Source: a virus. Taken from it: DNA of 22,265 bases. The stretch lies in the IMG/VR virus record IMGVR_UViG_3300006947_000094, positions 1 through 22,265 of that record. The stretch is one strand, 5' to 3'. The notes beneath the pieces are model-generated. The model had not been told where the DNA came from and made no database searches. It was given only the letters and a program-made list of their open reading frames with translations. Below are positions 5,258 through 13,795 of the stretch, in pieces (position 1 is the stretch's first letter; every line of letters starts with the position of its first letter). The position numbers and the translations under genes are program-made.

Positions 5258-8200
5258 ATGAAGTCTAAAGATATACGCACAATAAAATCGTTAATCTCTG
5301 AGTACGGAATGAATAGCGGAGTTAGTACTCCTAGTTCTCAACAACAAACTGGGTCAACTGCTAAAGCAACAGCAGCCGCTAAGCCGGCGAAGTCAGGTGT
5401 AAATAAACCACAGGTTAGTCCTAGCAGTCAGCAAAATAAAACTAACACTGATGGACCAGCACCGGTTGAACCAATTATATCAAAAGCAAAAGAGTTAGCA
5501 CAAGACTTTGAATACCTAGACGACAAAGGCGATACTGTTAAAGTAATGAGCCCTGTAAACAACGGTCTAAACAAAAATGCAGTTGTTGTACAAAATCAAA
5601 AGAACAAAGAATTTTATACATTAGATCCTGACGATGATATTACAACGTCAGCTGGCGAACCAGTTACAGAAAAAGCAAAACTACCTAACAATGTTAAACG
5701 TAAGCATAACTTATCTAACAAGATTAAAAGATTACTCAGAGCACAGAAGCATATACAACAAGGTGATCCAATATTTGAACTAAACTTTAATAAGCCAGAC
5801 TTAGCAAAGCAAGCATTAAGTGCTCCGGTTAAGTGTGGATTTGAAGCAGAAACAGTTTGGAATGATTTATCCGGCTCCGATGGAGATGAAGATTGGTTAG
5901 ATGGCAACAACTGGTACGATATTAGCTCAAAGCTAGAAGATCAAGAAGGGGATCGCGGTGTAGAGTCAGTAGAAGAAGGATTCAGAGAATGGATTCAGGA
6001 AACTGATTATTTCTACGATGCAGAAAGAGAAATAATAGATGATCTAGTACGCGACCGTAAAGATGATGAAGACTATACTGACCGTTATGTAGATGATAAA
6101 GTATCTATGGACGATGTTGACGAATATAAAGAAATGATTATGTCAAATTTAGCCAAAGGCAGCTCAGACACTGACGAAGCCGCTGCCGAAGAGACCGAAG
6201 AACGCAAATCATGGGAAGACGATGCCTGGGCTAGAGAATATGTTGAAATAAATGAAGATGACGCATTTGAAGAATGGCTAATAGATGATATTAGAGATAA
6301 CGGCGAAGCATTTGATGATGCATGGAGTAACGTACTAGACAACCATGACCCAGAGACCTGGTGTGATGACGAGTACAGAGGGAATTGGAATGCCCTACTA
6401 GGTGATCTCGATATATTTTTGTACAATGAGCAAGGCGGTGGACAAGAAGAAGTTGCTCAATATTTAACCCAATGGGCAGATAAGAATAGCTTTAGATCAG
6501 AAGTTGAAGCAGGAGAATATCACAGCGGCACAGCAGTTGATAATGCCTACTGGCGTGTAGAAGATGATAGTTCAATTGACGGCTCTGGATTAGGTTCTGA
6601 ACTTATTAGTCCTGTATACGATACACCGCAAGACATGCTTAAAGAAATAAAAAGTTTGTTTGATTGGATGAGCGAAGAACACGCCGTAGAAACAAATAGC
6701 TCAACTGGTTTACACATTACAATGAGCATGGCTGACAGTGGCTCAGGCGAAACAAACAAATTAAAAATGGCTTTACTGCTAGGTGATCAATACTTGTTAA
6801 AACAGTTTAACAGAGCAGATAATAGTTATACAGCAAGCCAACAGGCACGAATTAAAAAGTATGTAGAGGATTTAACTAAAGATCAAAAGGCTGAAAAGAG
6901 TCTTGCAGGTCTAGAAGAGATACTAAGCAGTGGTATTAGTTCTGGTAAGTTTAGTAGTATCAACTTCAAGGAACAGAAAAACAGCGAAGGAAATAAACTA
7001 ATAGAATTTCGTGTTGCAGGCGGATCAGATTATACTAAAGATGTAGACTTAATTGTTAAAACGGTTATTCGTTATGCGGCAGTAATGCAAGCAGGACATG
7101 ACAAAGATGCATACAGAGCAGATTATATTAAAGCATTATTCCGTATGCTAAATTCAGTAGACGAAATTGACCCAGACACTGTAAAGAATGCATCGTCATA
7201 TATTGACCCTTCTGTTGCTGATGCTAAAGTAATAGATGCATTTAAAGATTTAGCAAGTAAACGATCCTACAAAGATGCACTAGAATACTTAGGTATGGCG
7301 TATACTGCATTAGGACGTTACACGCAGATGGCATCAGCAGACATGCAAGGTGACTTATTTCAAGAAAATGAAGCAGAAGATGAGACACCTGAAGACGAGT
7401 CATTGCAACAAAGTCGTCAACGTCAGCAAGCATATTTAGATCATGCTAAAAAATACTTTAGTAAAGCATTTGCAATGATTATTAGTGACTTAGCAAATGG
7501 AAACAATCGCACTGAGCCTAAAGTAAAACAAATTGCAGGTTTTAGAAAAGGATTTAAAGATTTTGGTATTCCGGGTGCAGAACTTTGGGATATGCTGAAA
7601 AAAGAAAAATTGTTTACTAACTCACCGACAACCGTACATCAAAAAGAAATAGACTGGGCTGAAGGATTTAATAAGCTATTAAACGTAAACGTAGCTAAAG
7701 CAAGAGTTGCAGACTTTAACGTTAATTTCGATGCTAATAACGATGCACTGTTTATGACTGGTACATACCGAAATTACATACAGAAAGACGCTGGGTTAGA
7801 TTTATTCAACGATGACAAAGCCACAGGCGAAGACCCTGGTGATATACTAAACCCAGAAATGTTTACAGTTGTACCTGACAAAGAGTTAACCGCAGTAGAA
7901 AGAACTGTATACGATTACGACGAAGCCGTAATAGATTACAAAAATGATGTAGAAAGGGCAGACAACATGCAACGTGAGTTAGATACAAAGGATTCGGATA
8001 GTTATAATGATCCATCTACTCTTAGTAATAAAATGGCACTTCGAATGGCACAAGAAGATTATCCTAACTATAAAAAAATGTGGGACGGTGGATTTGGCTT
8101 GTTTATGGCTGATCCAAACATTAATGCTGTAAAACTAGCAAGATGGATTAACAACTTAGAAACAAGTAATAATGCAAAACAAGATGTTCTAAATGCACTA

Positions 8201-10129
8201 GTATACAACAAGGAAAACAATGGCAATCCTGTACAGTGGGATGAAATATCATCAATGGTACAAGCATACAAAGCAGGCGGAGTTGATACTACAGACTTAA
8301 TAGACGCTGATCACCCTGCACATGCACAAGGAAGTAGAACTAACGAAAATAGTGTCGAAGATACAGAGCGAGCCATTAGTAAAATGCGTGGCAGTGCAGA
8401 CATGAATATGCGGTTATTAAATGGAAAGAAACAAGAATTAGATGCGTTTGAAAAGAAGTATGGCTTTGTTCCTAGTAGTGTTAGATATGGATCAACCGGA
8501 TACTCTGTGGGCGATATGGCTAGAGTAAATACAGAAATGCAACGTCACATTGCTAACAAATATAACGTTAGTTTTAGTAAGATAAAAGAGAGTAAAAACA
8601 TGTTTGAGAATTTTAATAAACTACCATTGCGTAAGCAGTTAGAAATAGTTAGTAAAGTTGATGCTAATAAGATAAACGAAGCACTAATAGTATCTAAGAA
8701 AAAGTTAAATGAAACTATTGAAGCAGAACAAGATATGACTGCATTATTAACTACTTACGGTACGCCTAGTAAAAAGAAAAAGAAAGGCAAAGGTTTTGAA
8801 CATCCTAACAAGTCTGGCTCAGGCAGAGCAGCAAAATATACAGAAGGTGCTGTACCAGACAACTCCCCTGTAAAGAAAATACGTCAGTTATTAAATGTTC
8901 CTTTACTTGCTAGTGATTTAAAATCTCAAATGGAAGCATACTTTGTGGTTCCTGATCCAAGCATGATTAGAGCATTCAGAGAAGCAGCCAGCGGTGGCGG
9001 ACCAGACACAGATTTGCGTACTATATTCAAAGGCTTTGTACAAAATAAAGTACATCCAGAAATTAAAAAGAAAGCAGGATTAACCGAAAGTAAATCTGAT
9101 CTAATTAAAAAATTAGAAGAACTACCAGACGATGACAAAACTAATAAATTAATTAACTACATTGAACAACTGTTAAACGATATGGGTGTTGGTGGCAAAA
9201 TACAAAGTTTAAGTAACATGTTAGGCGAAGTGCCGGATGAGGATGTTAAGAAAGCAATTAAACAAATTGCAAAGATTGTAGCAAGTATAGAAATGACACC
9301 AGCAGAAAGAGCAAAACTTTTCATGGACTGGAAACAAGATAAATTAATTCGAGTTGATACATTGTTGTCTACATCAACTGATACTATGGCTGAAATATTT
9401 GTTGGCTACGGCATGGAAGGAAACGAACATATAACAGAATTAGTTAATGACTTAAATGAAGTTGTACAGTACGGTATCGGGCCAGGTGAGTTTGCACTGT
9501 CAGTATTGTCACAGAGAATTGGCGGCATGGGAGCATCATCGGGTGCTGACGATGGCAAAGGTGACTTAATGATTGACGGTCAACCAATTGAATTGAAGAC
9601 AACAAGAAAAAATTCTGCTAGATTTAATGACAGGCAAGTTACTGTGTCAGATTCATACAAGACTATGGTAACAGCATTCTTTACAAAGTATGCTGAGAAA
9701 TTCAAAGAACTAGAAGCACAGGGTGCAGTGTTAAGAGTTAAATCAGGTATGCAACAAAATCATGTTGCGGCTTTCTTAAAGTTAGTACCTGAGGCAGAAA
9801 AAGAAGTAGCAGATATTATTTCAAATATCTTTACAGAACTACCTAACGCAGGTACTGAGATAGCACAATACTTAGCACAAAATAACATTAACGGAGCAAT
9901 GCAGACCATAGCCCAATCTAATGTTAATAACTACCTTGCCGCAAAAAGAGGCGGAGGCAATCTTAAAGGAATACTTTTCTTAGATCTTAAAAAGCAGACG
10001 TTTACCTTTATACAAGACGTCAAGGATTTAGCCGGTTCCGGCTTAAGACTACATGCAAAGACAAACTATCTTGTGACAACAAATGAAAATCCATTTGCAA
10101 ATACATCAATAGTAGACAGTAGTAACTAA
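5258..10129 (+). CDS. giant late protein: amidoligase-like domain plus PD-(D/E)XK-like nuclease motif
   Basis: A 1623-aa protein. Residues 1-15 (MKSKDIRTIKSLISE) resemble a capsid targeting leader ending in I-S-E. Residues ~16-75 are a Ser/Gln/Lys/Pro-rich linker. Residues ~190-620 resemble the phage amidoligase family (ATP-dependent carboxylate-amine ligase of glutamine-synthetase type): CGFEAE (193-198), SELISP (447-452), TGLHITM with H486, and IEFRVAGG near 580. A long Asp/Glu-rich insert (~200-400) splits the first two motifs. Residues ~620-1150 are helical with no motif I know. Towards the C-terminus, GDLMIDGQPIELKTTRK gives D1436, E1445 and K1447, the D-x8-E-x-K pattern of PD-(D/E)XK nucleases. 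A KKKKKGKG linker precedes the C-terminal part. It is probably a virion protein; both activities are inferred from motifs. Confidence 0.85.
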   Translation: MKSKDIRTIKSLISEYGMNSGVSTPSSQQQTGSTAKATAAAKPAKSGVNKPQVSPSSQQNKTNTDGPAPVEPIISKAKELAQDFEYLDDKGDTVKVMSPVNNGLNKNAVVVQNQKNKEFYTLDPDDDITTSAGEPVTEKAKLPNNVKRKHNLSNKIKRLLRAQKHIQQGDPIFELNFNKPDLAKQALSAPVKCGFEAETVWNDLSGSDGDEDWLDGNNWYDISSKLEDQEGDRGVESVEEGFREWIQETDYFYDAEREIIDDLVRDRKDDEDYTDRYVDDKVSMDDVDEYKEMIMSNLAKGSSDTDEAAAEETEERKSWEDDAWAREYVEINEDDAFEEWLIDDIRDNGEAFDDAWSNVLDNHDPETWCDDEYRGNWNALLGDLDIFLYNEQGGGQEEVAQYLTQWADKNSFRSEVEAGEYHSGTAVDNAYWRVEDDSSIDGSGLGSELISPVYDTPQDMLKEIKSLFDWMSEEHAVETNSSTGLHITMSMADSGSGETNKLKMALLLGDQYLLKQFNRADNSYTASQQARIKKYVEDLTKDQKAEKSLAGLEEILSSGISSGKFSSINFKEQKNSEGNKLIEFRVAGGSDYTKDVDLIVKTVIRYAAVMQAGHDKDAYRADYIKALFRMLNSVDEIDPDTVKNASSYIDPSVADAKVIDAFKDLASKRSYKDALEYLGMAYTALGRYTQMASADMQGDLFQENEAEDETPEDESLQQSRQRQQAYLDHAKKYFSKAFAMIISDLANGNNRTEPKVKQIAGFRKGFKDFGIPGAELWDMLKKEKLFTNSPTTVHQKEIDWAEGFNKLLNVNVAKARVADFNVNFDANNDALFMTGTYRNYIQKDAGLDLFNDDKATGEDPGDILNPEMFTVVPDKELTAVERTVYDYDEAVIDYKNDVERADNMQRELDTKDSDSYNDPSTLSNKMALRMAQEDYPNYKKMWDGGFGLFMADPNINAVKLARWINNLETSNNAKQDVLNALVYNKENNGNPVQWDEISSMVQAYKAGGVDTTDLIDADHPAHAQGSRTNENSVEDTERAISKMRGSADMNMRLLNGKKQELDAFEKKYGFVPSSVRYGSTGYSVGDMARVNTEMQRHIANKYNVSFSKIKESKNMFENFNKLPLRKQLEIVSKVDANKINEALIVSKKKLNETIEAEQDMTALLTTYGTPSKKKKKGKGFEHPNKSGSGRAAKYTEGAVPDNSPVKKIRQLLNVPLLASDLKSQMEAYFVVPDPSMIRAFREAASGGGPDTDLRTIFKGFVQNKVHPEIKKKAGLTESKSDLIKKLEELPDDDKTNKLINYIEQLLNDMGVGGKIQSLSNMLGEVPDEDVKKAIKQIAKIVASIEMTPAERAKLFMDWKQDKLIRVDTLLSTSTDTMAEIFVGYGMEGNEHITELVNDLNEVVQYGIGPGEFALSVLSQRIGGMGASSGADDGKGDLMIDGQPIELKTTRKNSARFNDRQVTVSDSYKTMVTAFFTKYAEKFKELEAQGAVLRVKSGMQQNHVAAFLKLVPEAEKEVADIISNIFTELPNAGTEIAQYLAQNNINGAMQTIAQSNVNNYLAAKRGGGNLKGILFLDLKKQTFTFIQDVKDLAGSGLRLHAKTNYLVTTNENPFANTSIVDSSN

Positions 10130-10136
10130 TAAAAAC

Positions 10137-10144
10137 GGTAAATA
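10137..10144 (+). promoter_or_regulatory. T4-type late promoter, leaderless arrangement (GGTAAATA)
   Basis: GGTAAATA is followed by CTAAT and then the ATG at 10150. The T4 start position would fall exactly on the A of the ATG. No Shine-Dalgarno sequence lies at a normal distance. Confidence 0.5.
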
Positions 10145-10149
10145 CTAAT

Positions 10150-10527
10150 ATGAAGATCAATGACATTATACAAGAAACAACTAGTGCAGGCGGTATTGCT
10201 ACCGTTGCAGCTCCATTAGGCGGTATGCAAAAAAGACCTAATGCAAGTGTGTTTGCTAATGCAACTCCCAAAAAGAAAAAGAAAAAAGCAACTGAGAACA
10301 CTAAAGACGAAGTACTTCCGAAATGTGAACTTTGTAAAGGCGAAGGCTGTGATGCTTGTGGTGGTACTGGTGAAGAAGATGGCTACATTCACAGAGAAGG
10401 TAAGAGCCCACATAAAAAAGGTACTAAGAAATATAACAAGCACATGGCAGCAATGCATGCCGAGGCTACTCTACAAACAGGTGGATACGGCAAGTCTAAA
10501 AAGTCAAGACATCAGCAAAACATTTAA
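10150..10527 (+). CDS. zinc-knuckle protein with capsid-targeting-like N-terminus
   Basis: A 125-aa protein. Residues 1-9, MKINDIIQE, match the T4 internal-protein leader pattern (acidic, hydrophobic, I-x-E). Then comes TSAGGIATVAAPLGG, a lysine run (41-46), and a DnaJ-type zinc motif with C59, C62, C67 and C70 spaced CxxCxGxGCxxCxGTG. The C-terminus is basic with several His and Lys residues. One pair of CxxC units is enough for a single zinc site, whereas DnaJ has four such units. A nucleic-acid- or protein-binding cargo protein is likely. It follows the giant gene by 20 bp and carries a late promoter immediately before its ATG. Confidence 0.8.
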   Translation: MKINDIIQETTSAGGIATVAAPLGGMQKRPNASVFANATPKKKKKKATENTKDEVLPKCELCKGEGCDACGGTGEEDGYIHREGKSPHKKGTKKYNKHMAAMHAEATLQTGGYGKSKKSRHQQNI

Positions 10528-10548
10528 CACACAGAACAGGTAACATAG

Positions 10549-11460
10549 ATGGCAAAAATAGATGACCGTTGGTCTCAAATGCATGGGCCTACCGCCAAGC
10601 ATTTAGACAAGCAGGAACTGCTTAAAACAAGCAGAGACACAATAAAGAAAACAATTGAGCATAGTTCTACTGCTCCGTATATACATCGATTTAACAATCA
10701 ACAACTCAGTGCAATGGGCATTGAACAATTCCAAGAAGATGACTACAACGTATGTAACTGGCATCCTTACGAATTTAGAATGAACGAAACTGGTTTTTCT
10801 AACAGACAAAAGAAACAACTTAAATTTTATGGCTGGTGGGATAACAGTACTGATCAACTTGTTGATGTATGGTATAAAACAAACAAGCAAGGCTTCCGTG
10901 ATACGCATTTTAGTGATGCACCAGGCATAGCATGTTTTGGTTGTAGTCATACATATGGCTCAGGAATACATGCTAATCAATCTTGGCCATCACAACTTGC
11001 TGAACTTACAGGTGAGACTACATATAATTTAGGAACTCCTGCATGCTCATTAGAGACAAGCATATGGTATGCATTAAACTTTTTAGACGAAGACTTGCCT
11101 AACTTAACAGCCATAGCTGTACTTTTACCGCCTATGGGTCGAACACATGTTGCAATGGTGCAGGATGATTTTTACTTAGTATCAACTATGAGGACAGAGT
11201 TGTTAGAAAAAACATCATCTGAATTAGATGCTGATACCATAAACAAGTATATAGATATAATTACTTCTACTTCGCAAATAAATTATGATATGCACATAAA
11301 AACATTAGAATTAATTGCTAAAGCCAGAGGCATTCCTTTAGTTGTAACGCAATTATCTGAAATATCTCCTTCAGACTGGGCTAGAGATATGATACATACT
11401 GGTCCTCAAACACAGTTAGACATTGCAAAGTTAACTATGCAAAAATTAGGTAAATACTAG
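10549..11460 (+). CDS. SGNH/GDSL-type hydrolase
   Basis: A 303-aa protein. About 110 N-terminal residues precede the catalytic domain. NKQGFRDTHF leads into GIACFGCSHTYGSG, where G131-C132-S133 replaces the GDS of block I and S133 is the candidate nucleophile. NLGTPACS (160-167) gives the block II glycine G162. D280-x-x-H283 in ARDMIHTGPQTQ matches the block V Asp/His. A Ser-His-Asp triad is therefore present. The family covers esterases, lipases and sugar deacetylases, so the substrate could be a surface glycan or lipid, but nothing here decides it. No signal peptide is visible, which fits a virion-borne or cytoplasmic enzyme. The ATG at 10549 follows a weak binding site; the frame ends in TAG 11458-11460, inside the next gene's promoter motif. 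Confidence 0.85.
   Translation: MAKIDDRWSQMHGPTAKHLDKQELLKTSRDTIKKTIEHSSTAPYIHRFNNQQLSAMGIEQFQEDDYNVCNWHPYEFRMNETGFSNRQKKQLKFYGWWDNSTDQLVDVWYKTNKQGFRDTHFSDAPGIACFGCSHTYGSGIHANQSWPSQLAELTGETTYNLGTPACSLETSIWYALNFLDEDLPNLTAIAVLLPPMGRTHVAMVQDDFYLVSTMRTELLEKTSSELDADTINKYIDIITSTSQINYDMHIKTLELIAKARGIPLVVTQLSEISPSDWARDMIHTGPQTQLDIAKLTMQKLGKY
11449..11456 (+). promoter_or_regulatory. T4-type late promoter, leaderless arrangement (GGTAAATA)
   Basis: GGTAAATA overlaps the last codons of the SGNH gene and is followed by CTAGT and then ATG 11462, the same 5-nt spacing as at 10137. The predicted start equals the A of the ATG. Confidence 0.45.
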
Positions 11461-11461
11461 T

Positions 11462-11683
11462 ATGAGAGCAGTTAAATGTAAAGACAATCAGTTAAGTTTA
11501 ATTAACAAGTTTGAATCAGAGCTATATGCTCAGGTAGAAACACTTGGTAAATTAACCACAGCAGAGCTATCAGAACGTGATGCACACCTTGCAGATGAGA
11601 TGCATAAAAAGAATATCTTTCAAAAAGAAGTAAAAAATGGGTCTGAGTGTTATACTTTATACTCAGCAAAACAAAAACTTTAG
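11462..11683 (+). CDS. unknown small protein, 73 aa
   Basis: The product starts MRAVKCKDNQLSLINKFESE and is largely charged and helical, with ELSERDAHLADEMHKKN in the middle and a short C-terminal ECYTLYSAKQ. It has two Cys residues but no recognisable motif, signal or membrane segment. The ATG lies 1 nt after the SGNH stop and 5 nt after a late-promoter motif, with no ribosome binding site. Translation would therefore need coupling to the upstream gene or a leaderless transcript. Family not recognised. Confidence 0.65.
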   Translation: MRAVKCKDNQLSLINKFESELYAQVETLGKLTTAELSERDAHLADEMHKKNIFQKEVKNGSECYTLYSAKQKL

Positions 11684-11693
11684 CACATCTGTT

Positions 11694-11701
11694 CATAAAT
11701 A
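11694..11701 (+). promoter_or_regulatory. T4-type late promoter, leaderless arrangement (CATAAATA)
   Basis: CATAAATA is followed by CCTGT and ATG 11707: the third case in this window of exactly 5 nt between the motif and a start codon, again without a Shine-Dalgarno sequence. Confidence 0.5.
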
Positions 11702-11706
11702 CCTGT

Positions 11707-12096
11707 ATGAACAAACAAAAACTTACAAAACAGTTAGATACTATAGCAAAGAACGTTGCTAAGAAAGGCGTTTATGTTGTAACTAAAAAAGATGATCACT
11801 TTGTAATACAAGAACATATATCAAAAGCTATTGTGGCGTCAGAATTACCTATGAAATGTGTTGCCTCTTACTTATGTAGGTTGCGTAACAAAGGTTTAGC
11901 TGTGAGTTTAGGAAATAAAATTAAATTAGAAGGCTTAATAACTCAATATTTTAGATGTAGAAATGACATTATGTTCTATAGGCACACTATCAAAACCACA
12001 AAAGACTTTACTAAGCTACAAATAACAGAAGCAAGACTGCTTGATACCATATGTAAGTTTAATTATACTAAAGAAGAACTAAAACGGTTTAGCTAA
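11707..12096 (+). CDS. unknown protein, 129 aa, possible winged-helix type
   Basis: The start is ATG 11707; an upstream in-frame TTG at 11647 lies inside the previous gene. The product begins MNKQKLTKQLDTIAKNVAKK. The segment ASELPMKCVASYLCRLRNKG followed by short strands (LAVSLGNKIKLEG) resembles the helix-helix-wing pattern of small DNA-binding winged-helix domains. That likeness is by eye and weak. The C-terminal half is helical and Lys/Thr-rich. There are four Cys residues, not spaced like a zinc site. No partner gene identifies its role. Confidence 0.75.
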   Translation: MNKQKLTKQLDTIAKNVAKKGVYVVTKKDDHFVIQEHISKAIVASELPMKCVASYLCRLRNKGLAVSLGNKIKLEGLITQYFRCRNDIMFYRHTIKTTKDFTKLQITEARLLDTICKFNYTKEELKRFS

Positions 12097-12110
12097 AAGT
12101 GTACAAAGAT

Positions 12111-12118
12111 GATAAATA
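12111..12118 (+). promoter_or_regulatory. T4-type late promoter (GATAAATA)
   Basis: GATAAATA lies 37 nt before ATG 12156. The predicted start is about 12124, giving a 32-nt leader with TAGGAAA as binding site and no clear hairpin. This is the ordinary case. Confidence 0.7.
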
Positions 12119-12155
12119 ACAGTAATAGAGAATTTAATACCTAGGAAATAAAAAA

Positions 12156-13454
12156 ATGTTTTTAAAAGAATTCAATCAAAAAGGCGCAAGTAGAATTGCC
12201 AAAGTTAATAAAATGCTCAAGGAAGAATTCGGTGTGTCTTTAAAGACTACTGGATTTCCTAGGAAAGCAAAGTTAAACGGTTTATTAGAAACTGCTTTAA
12301 AAAGTATAAATCTAATAAAAAGTAATAACACTAAGTTTCAGCAAAAACCAGAATACGCAAAGTTTTTAGGCATCAAGGATGTTGTCGAAACTATGATTGC
12401 GGAAGGCTACTATGCTGAATCACCTGCACATGGTGACATGAAAGAGATGATCAACGCAAGTGTTTGCAGTTTAATGGACAGTGGCTACACAATGGATGAG
12501 GCTTGTGGCGAGTGCATGAATCAATACAGAATGGATTCACGTTTTGCATATGATGACGAACACGTTATGCCAATTATCCTTTCAGCAGCAAAAAGCTATG
12601 TAGAATCATGTGGCAGTAAGCATGAAAGTATTGAAGAGGAAGGCGAGTATATCCCAGAAACAGACCTTAACGATTCGTTGCTTAGAGAACTTGCTAAAGA
12701 GTGTGGTGTTGAATTATCAGGTACAGAAAGCCTAGAAGCAATTGAAGAGAAGTTAGAATCTTTTGCTAAAGTAACAGAAAAAAGCAGAGATGCAGTTGTT
12801 GGTTTCTTAAACGGTTTAGAAGAAGATGCAGTTGGTAGCGGTATTAAAATGTTTGGTGCTAAAGTAGCAGAACAAAACAAATTTACTGGTGCTAGACGAG
12901 ACGCTATTGCAAAAGGCGAAAAGAAATTTACAGTAGGCGGAAAAGAGTTTGACGTCACTGGCGAAGAAGACGAAAAGAAAAATGAAGGAACAATGTTTGA
13001 CTCTATCGTAGACGATATGATTAACGAAGAAGTCGAAGGCACTACAGTAGAAGAAGCAGAAGTTGTAATGGCAGTAAGAGCATTAGCAGATGACATCCAG
13101 GATCATGTTGAAGAAATTGGACGTATGATGAACGAAAGTTTACCAGCAATTGCAGATCAAATGCGTGGCGAAATGGGTGCTCAAGCAGCAGCTACTTTTG
13201 CAGACAGTGTTCAAGGCTTATTAGGAACATATATTGAATCATCTAAAGGTGCTAAATTAGGACTTGATAATTCTATAGCAACATTAATTGGTGCAAGTAC
13301 AGTTGTAGGCTCAGATGATATGGGATTAGGTGATACTGCTGATTTAGGCGGCGCACCAGACGTAGGATTAGAAGAGCCAGTAATGGACGTTAATGAACCT
13401 GCAGCAGCTGGGCCTGAAGAAGAGCCACTAGGTAGAAACCCTGTAGAGGTCTAA
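12156..13454 (+). CDS. prohead/virion-type protein conserved in marine T4-like phages
   Basis: A 432-aa acidic protein starting MFLKEFNQKGASRIAK, weakly like a head-targeting leader. Residues ~70-150 are helical with DSGYTMDEACGECMNQY. Near residues 247-271, FTGARRDAIAKGEKKF plus TVGGKEFDVTG forms a short motif that I recall, in variants, from many phage proteins. Residues ~305-390 are Met/Ala/Glu-rich helices (EEIGRMMNESLPAIADQMRG) similar to what I remember from cyanophage structural proteins. The last ~45 residues are an Asp/Pro/Gly-rich tail. The helical, acidic character fits a prohead core or internal protein. Expressed from its own late promoter and followed after 1 nt by the next gene. 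Confidence 0.8.
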   Translation: MFLKEFNQKGASRIAKVNKMLKEEFGVSLKTTGFPRKAKLNGLLETALKSINLIKSNNTKFQQKPEYAKFLGIKDVVETMIAEGYYAESPAHGDMKEMINASVCSLMDSGYTMDEACGECMNQYRMDSRFAYDDEHVMPIILSAAKSYVESCGSKHESIEEEGEYIPETDLNDSLLRELAKECGVELSGTESLEAIEEKLESFAKVTEKSRDAVVGFLNGLEEDAVGSGIKMFGAKVAEQNKFTGARRDAIAKGEKKFTVGGKEFDVTGEEDEKKNEGTMFDSIVDDMINEEVEGTTVEEAEVVMAVRALADDIQDHVEEIGRMMNESLPAIADQMRGEMGAQAAATFADSVQGLLGTYIESSKGAKLGLDNSIATLIGASTVVGSDDMGLGDTADLGGAPDVGLEEPVMDVNEPAAAGPEEEPLGRNPVEV

Positions 13455-13455
13455 A

Positions 13456-13794
13456 ATGTTAATCAACGAAGTAATATCAGAAGGATATTTTTCCGACTTA
13501 ATTCTAACAGTGCAAGATTTGCTAACAAAACTAGCAGCCAAAGGTGTACAAGACATTCCTACTGAAAAATTTAGATCATTATTAGCCAAGCAAGGCTATG
13601 TTACTACAACAGACGAACTTATTACAGCAATTGATAAGAGCGGACATGCCAGTAGTGTAAACAGAGATATAATTAAACCTAACAATCAATTACCTGCAGA
13701 AATAAGCACAGGCGATGACGAAACAGCGGCAGACACAGTATCTGATTTAGCAAAAGGTGCCGCAACAACTGCAATGAATACGGAGATAGTATAA
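13456..13794 (+). CDS. small head-targeted-looking protein, 112 aa
   Basis: The product begins MLINEVISE, matching the acidic-hydrophobic-I-x-E leader of the other candidate internal proteins. Residues ~18-75 form a small helical domain (DLLTKLAAKGVQDIPTEKFR, then LLAKQGYVTTTDELITAIDK) like a compact helix-turn-helix. The C-terminal part is acidic and flexible, with GDDETAAD. Only 1 nt separates it from the upstream structural gene, and the following ATG is 1 nt after its stop, so three genes run as a tight late operon from the promoter at 12111. Exact function unknown. Confidence 0.75.
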   Translation: MLINEVISEGYFSDLILTVQDLLTKLAAKGVQDIPTEKFRSLLAKQGYVTTTDELITAIDKSGHASSVNRDIIKPNNQLPAEISTGDDETAADTVSDLAKGAATTAMNTEIV

Positions 13795-13795
13795 C

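Noticed and set aside
5243-5260. TAATAATA upstream of the giant gene as a fifth leaderless promoter
   Set aside because: Spacing to the ATG is right, but the 8-mer misses key positions of NNTAAATA; too weak to call.
10241-10543. 100-aa open frame overlapping the zinc-knuckle gene
   Set aside because: It is the shifted frame of the zinc-knuckle gene through Lys-rich sequence; the other frame has the leader, the Cys motif and a promoter.
12079-12094. Hairpin CTAAA/TTTAG at the end of the 129-aa gene as a terminator
   Set aside because: Only a 5-bp AT-rich stem without a T run.
12596-13096. 166-aa open frame on the minus strand
   Set aside because: Mirror of the acidic prohead-type gene; Ser-rich shadow with no motif.
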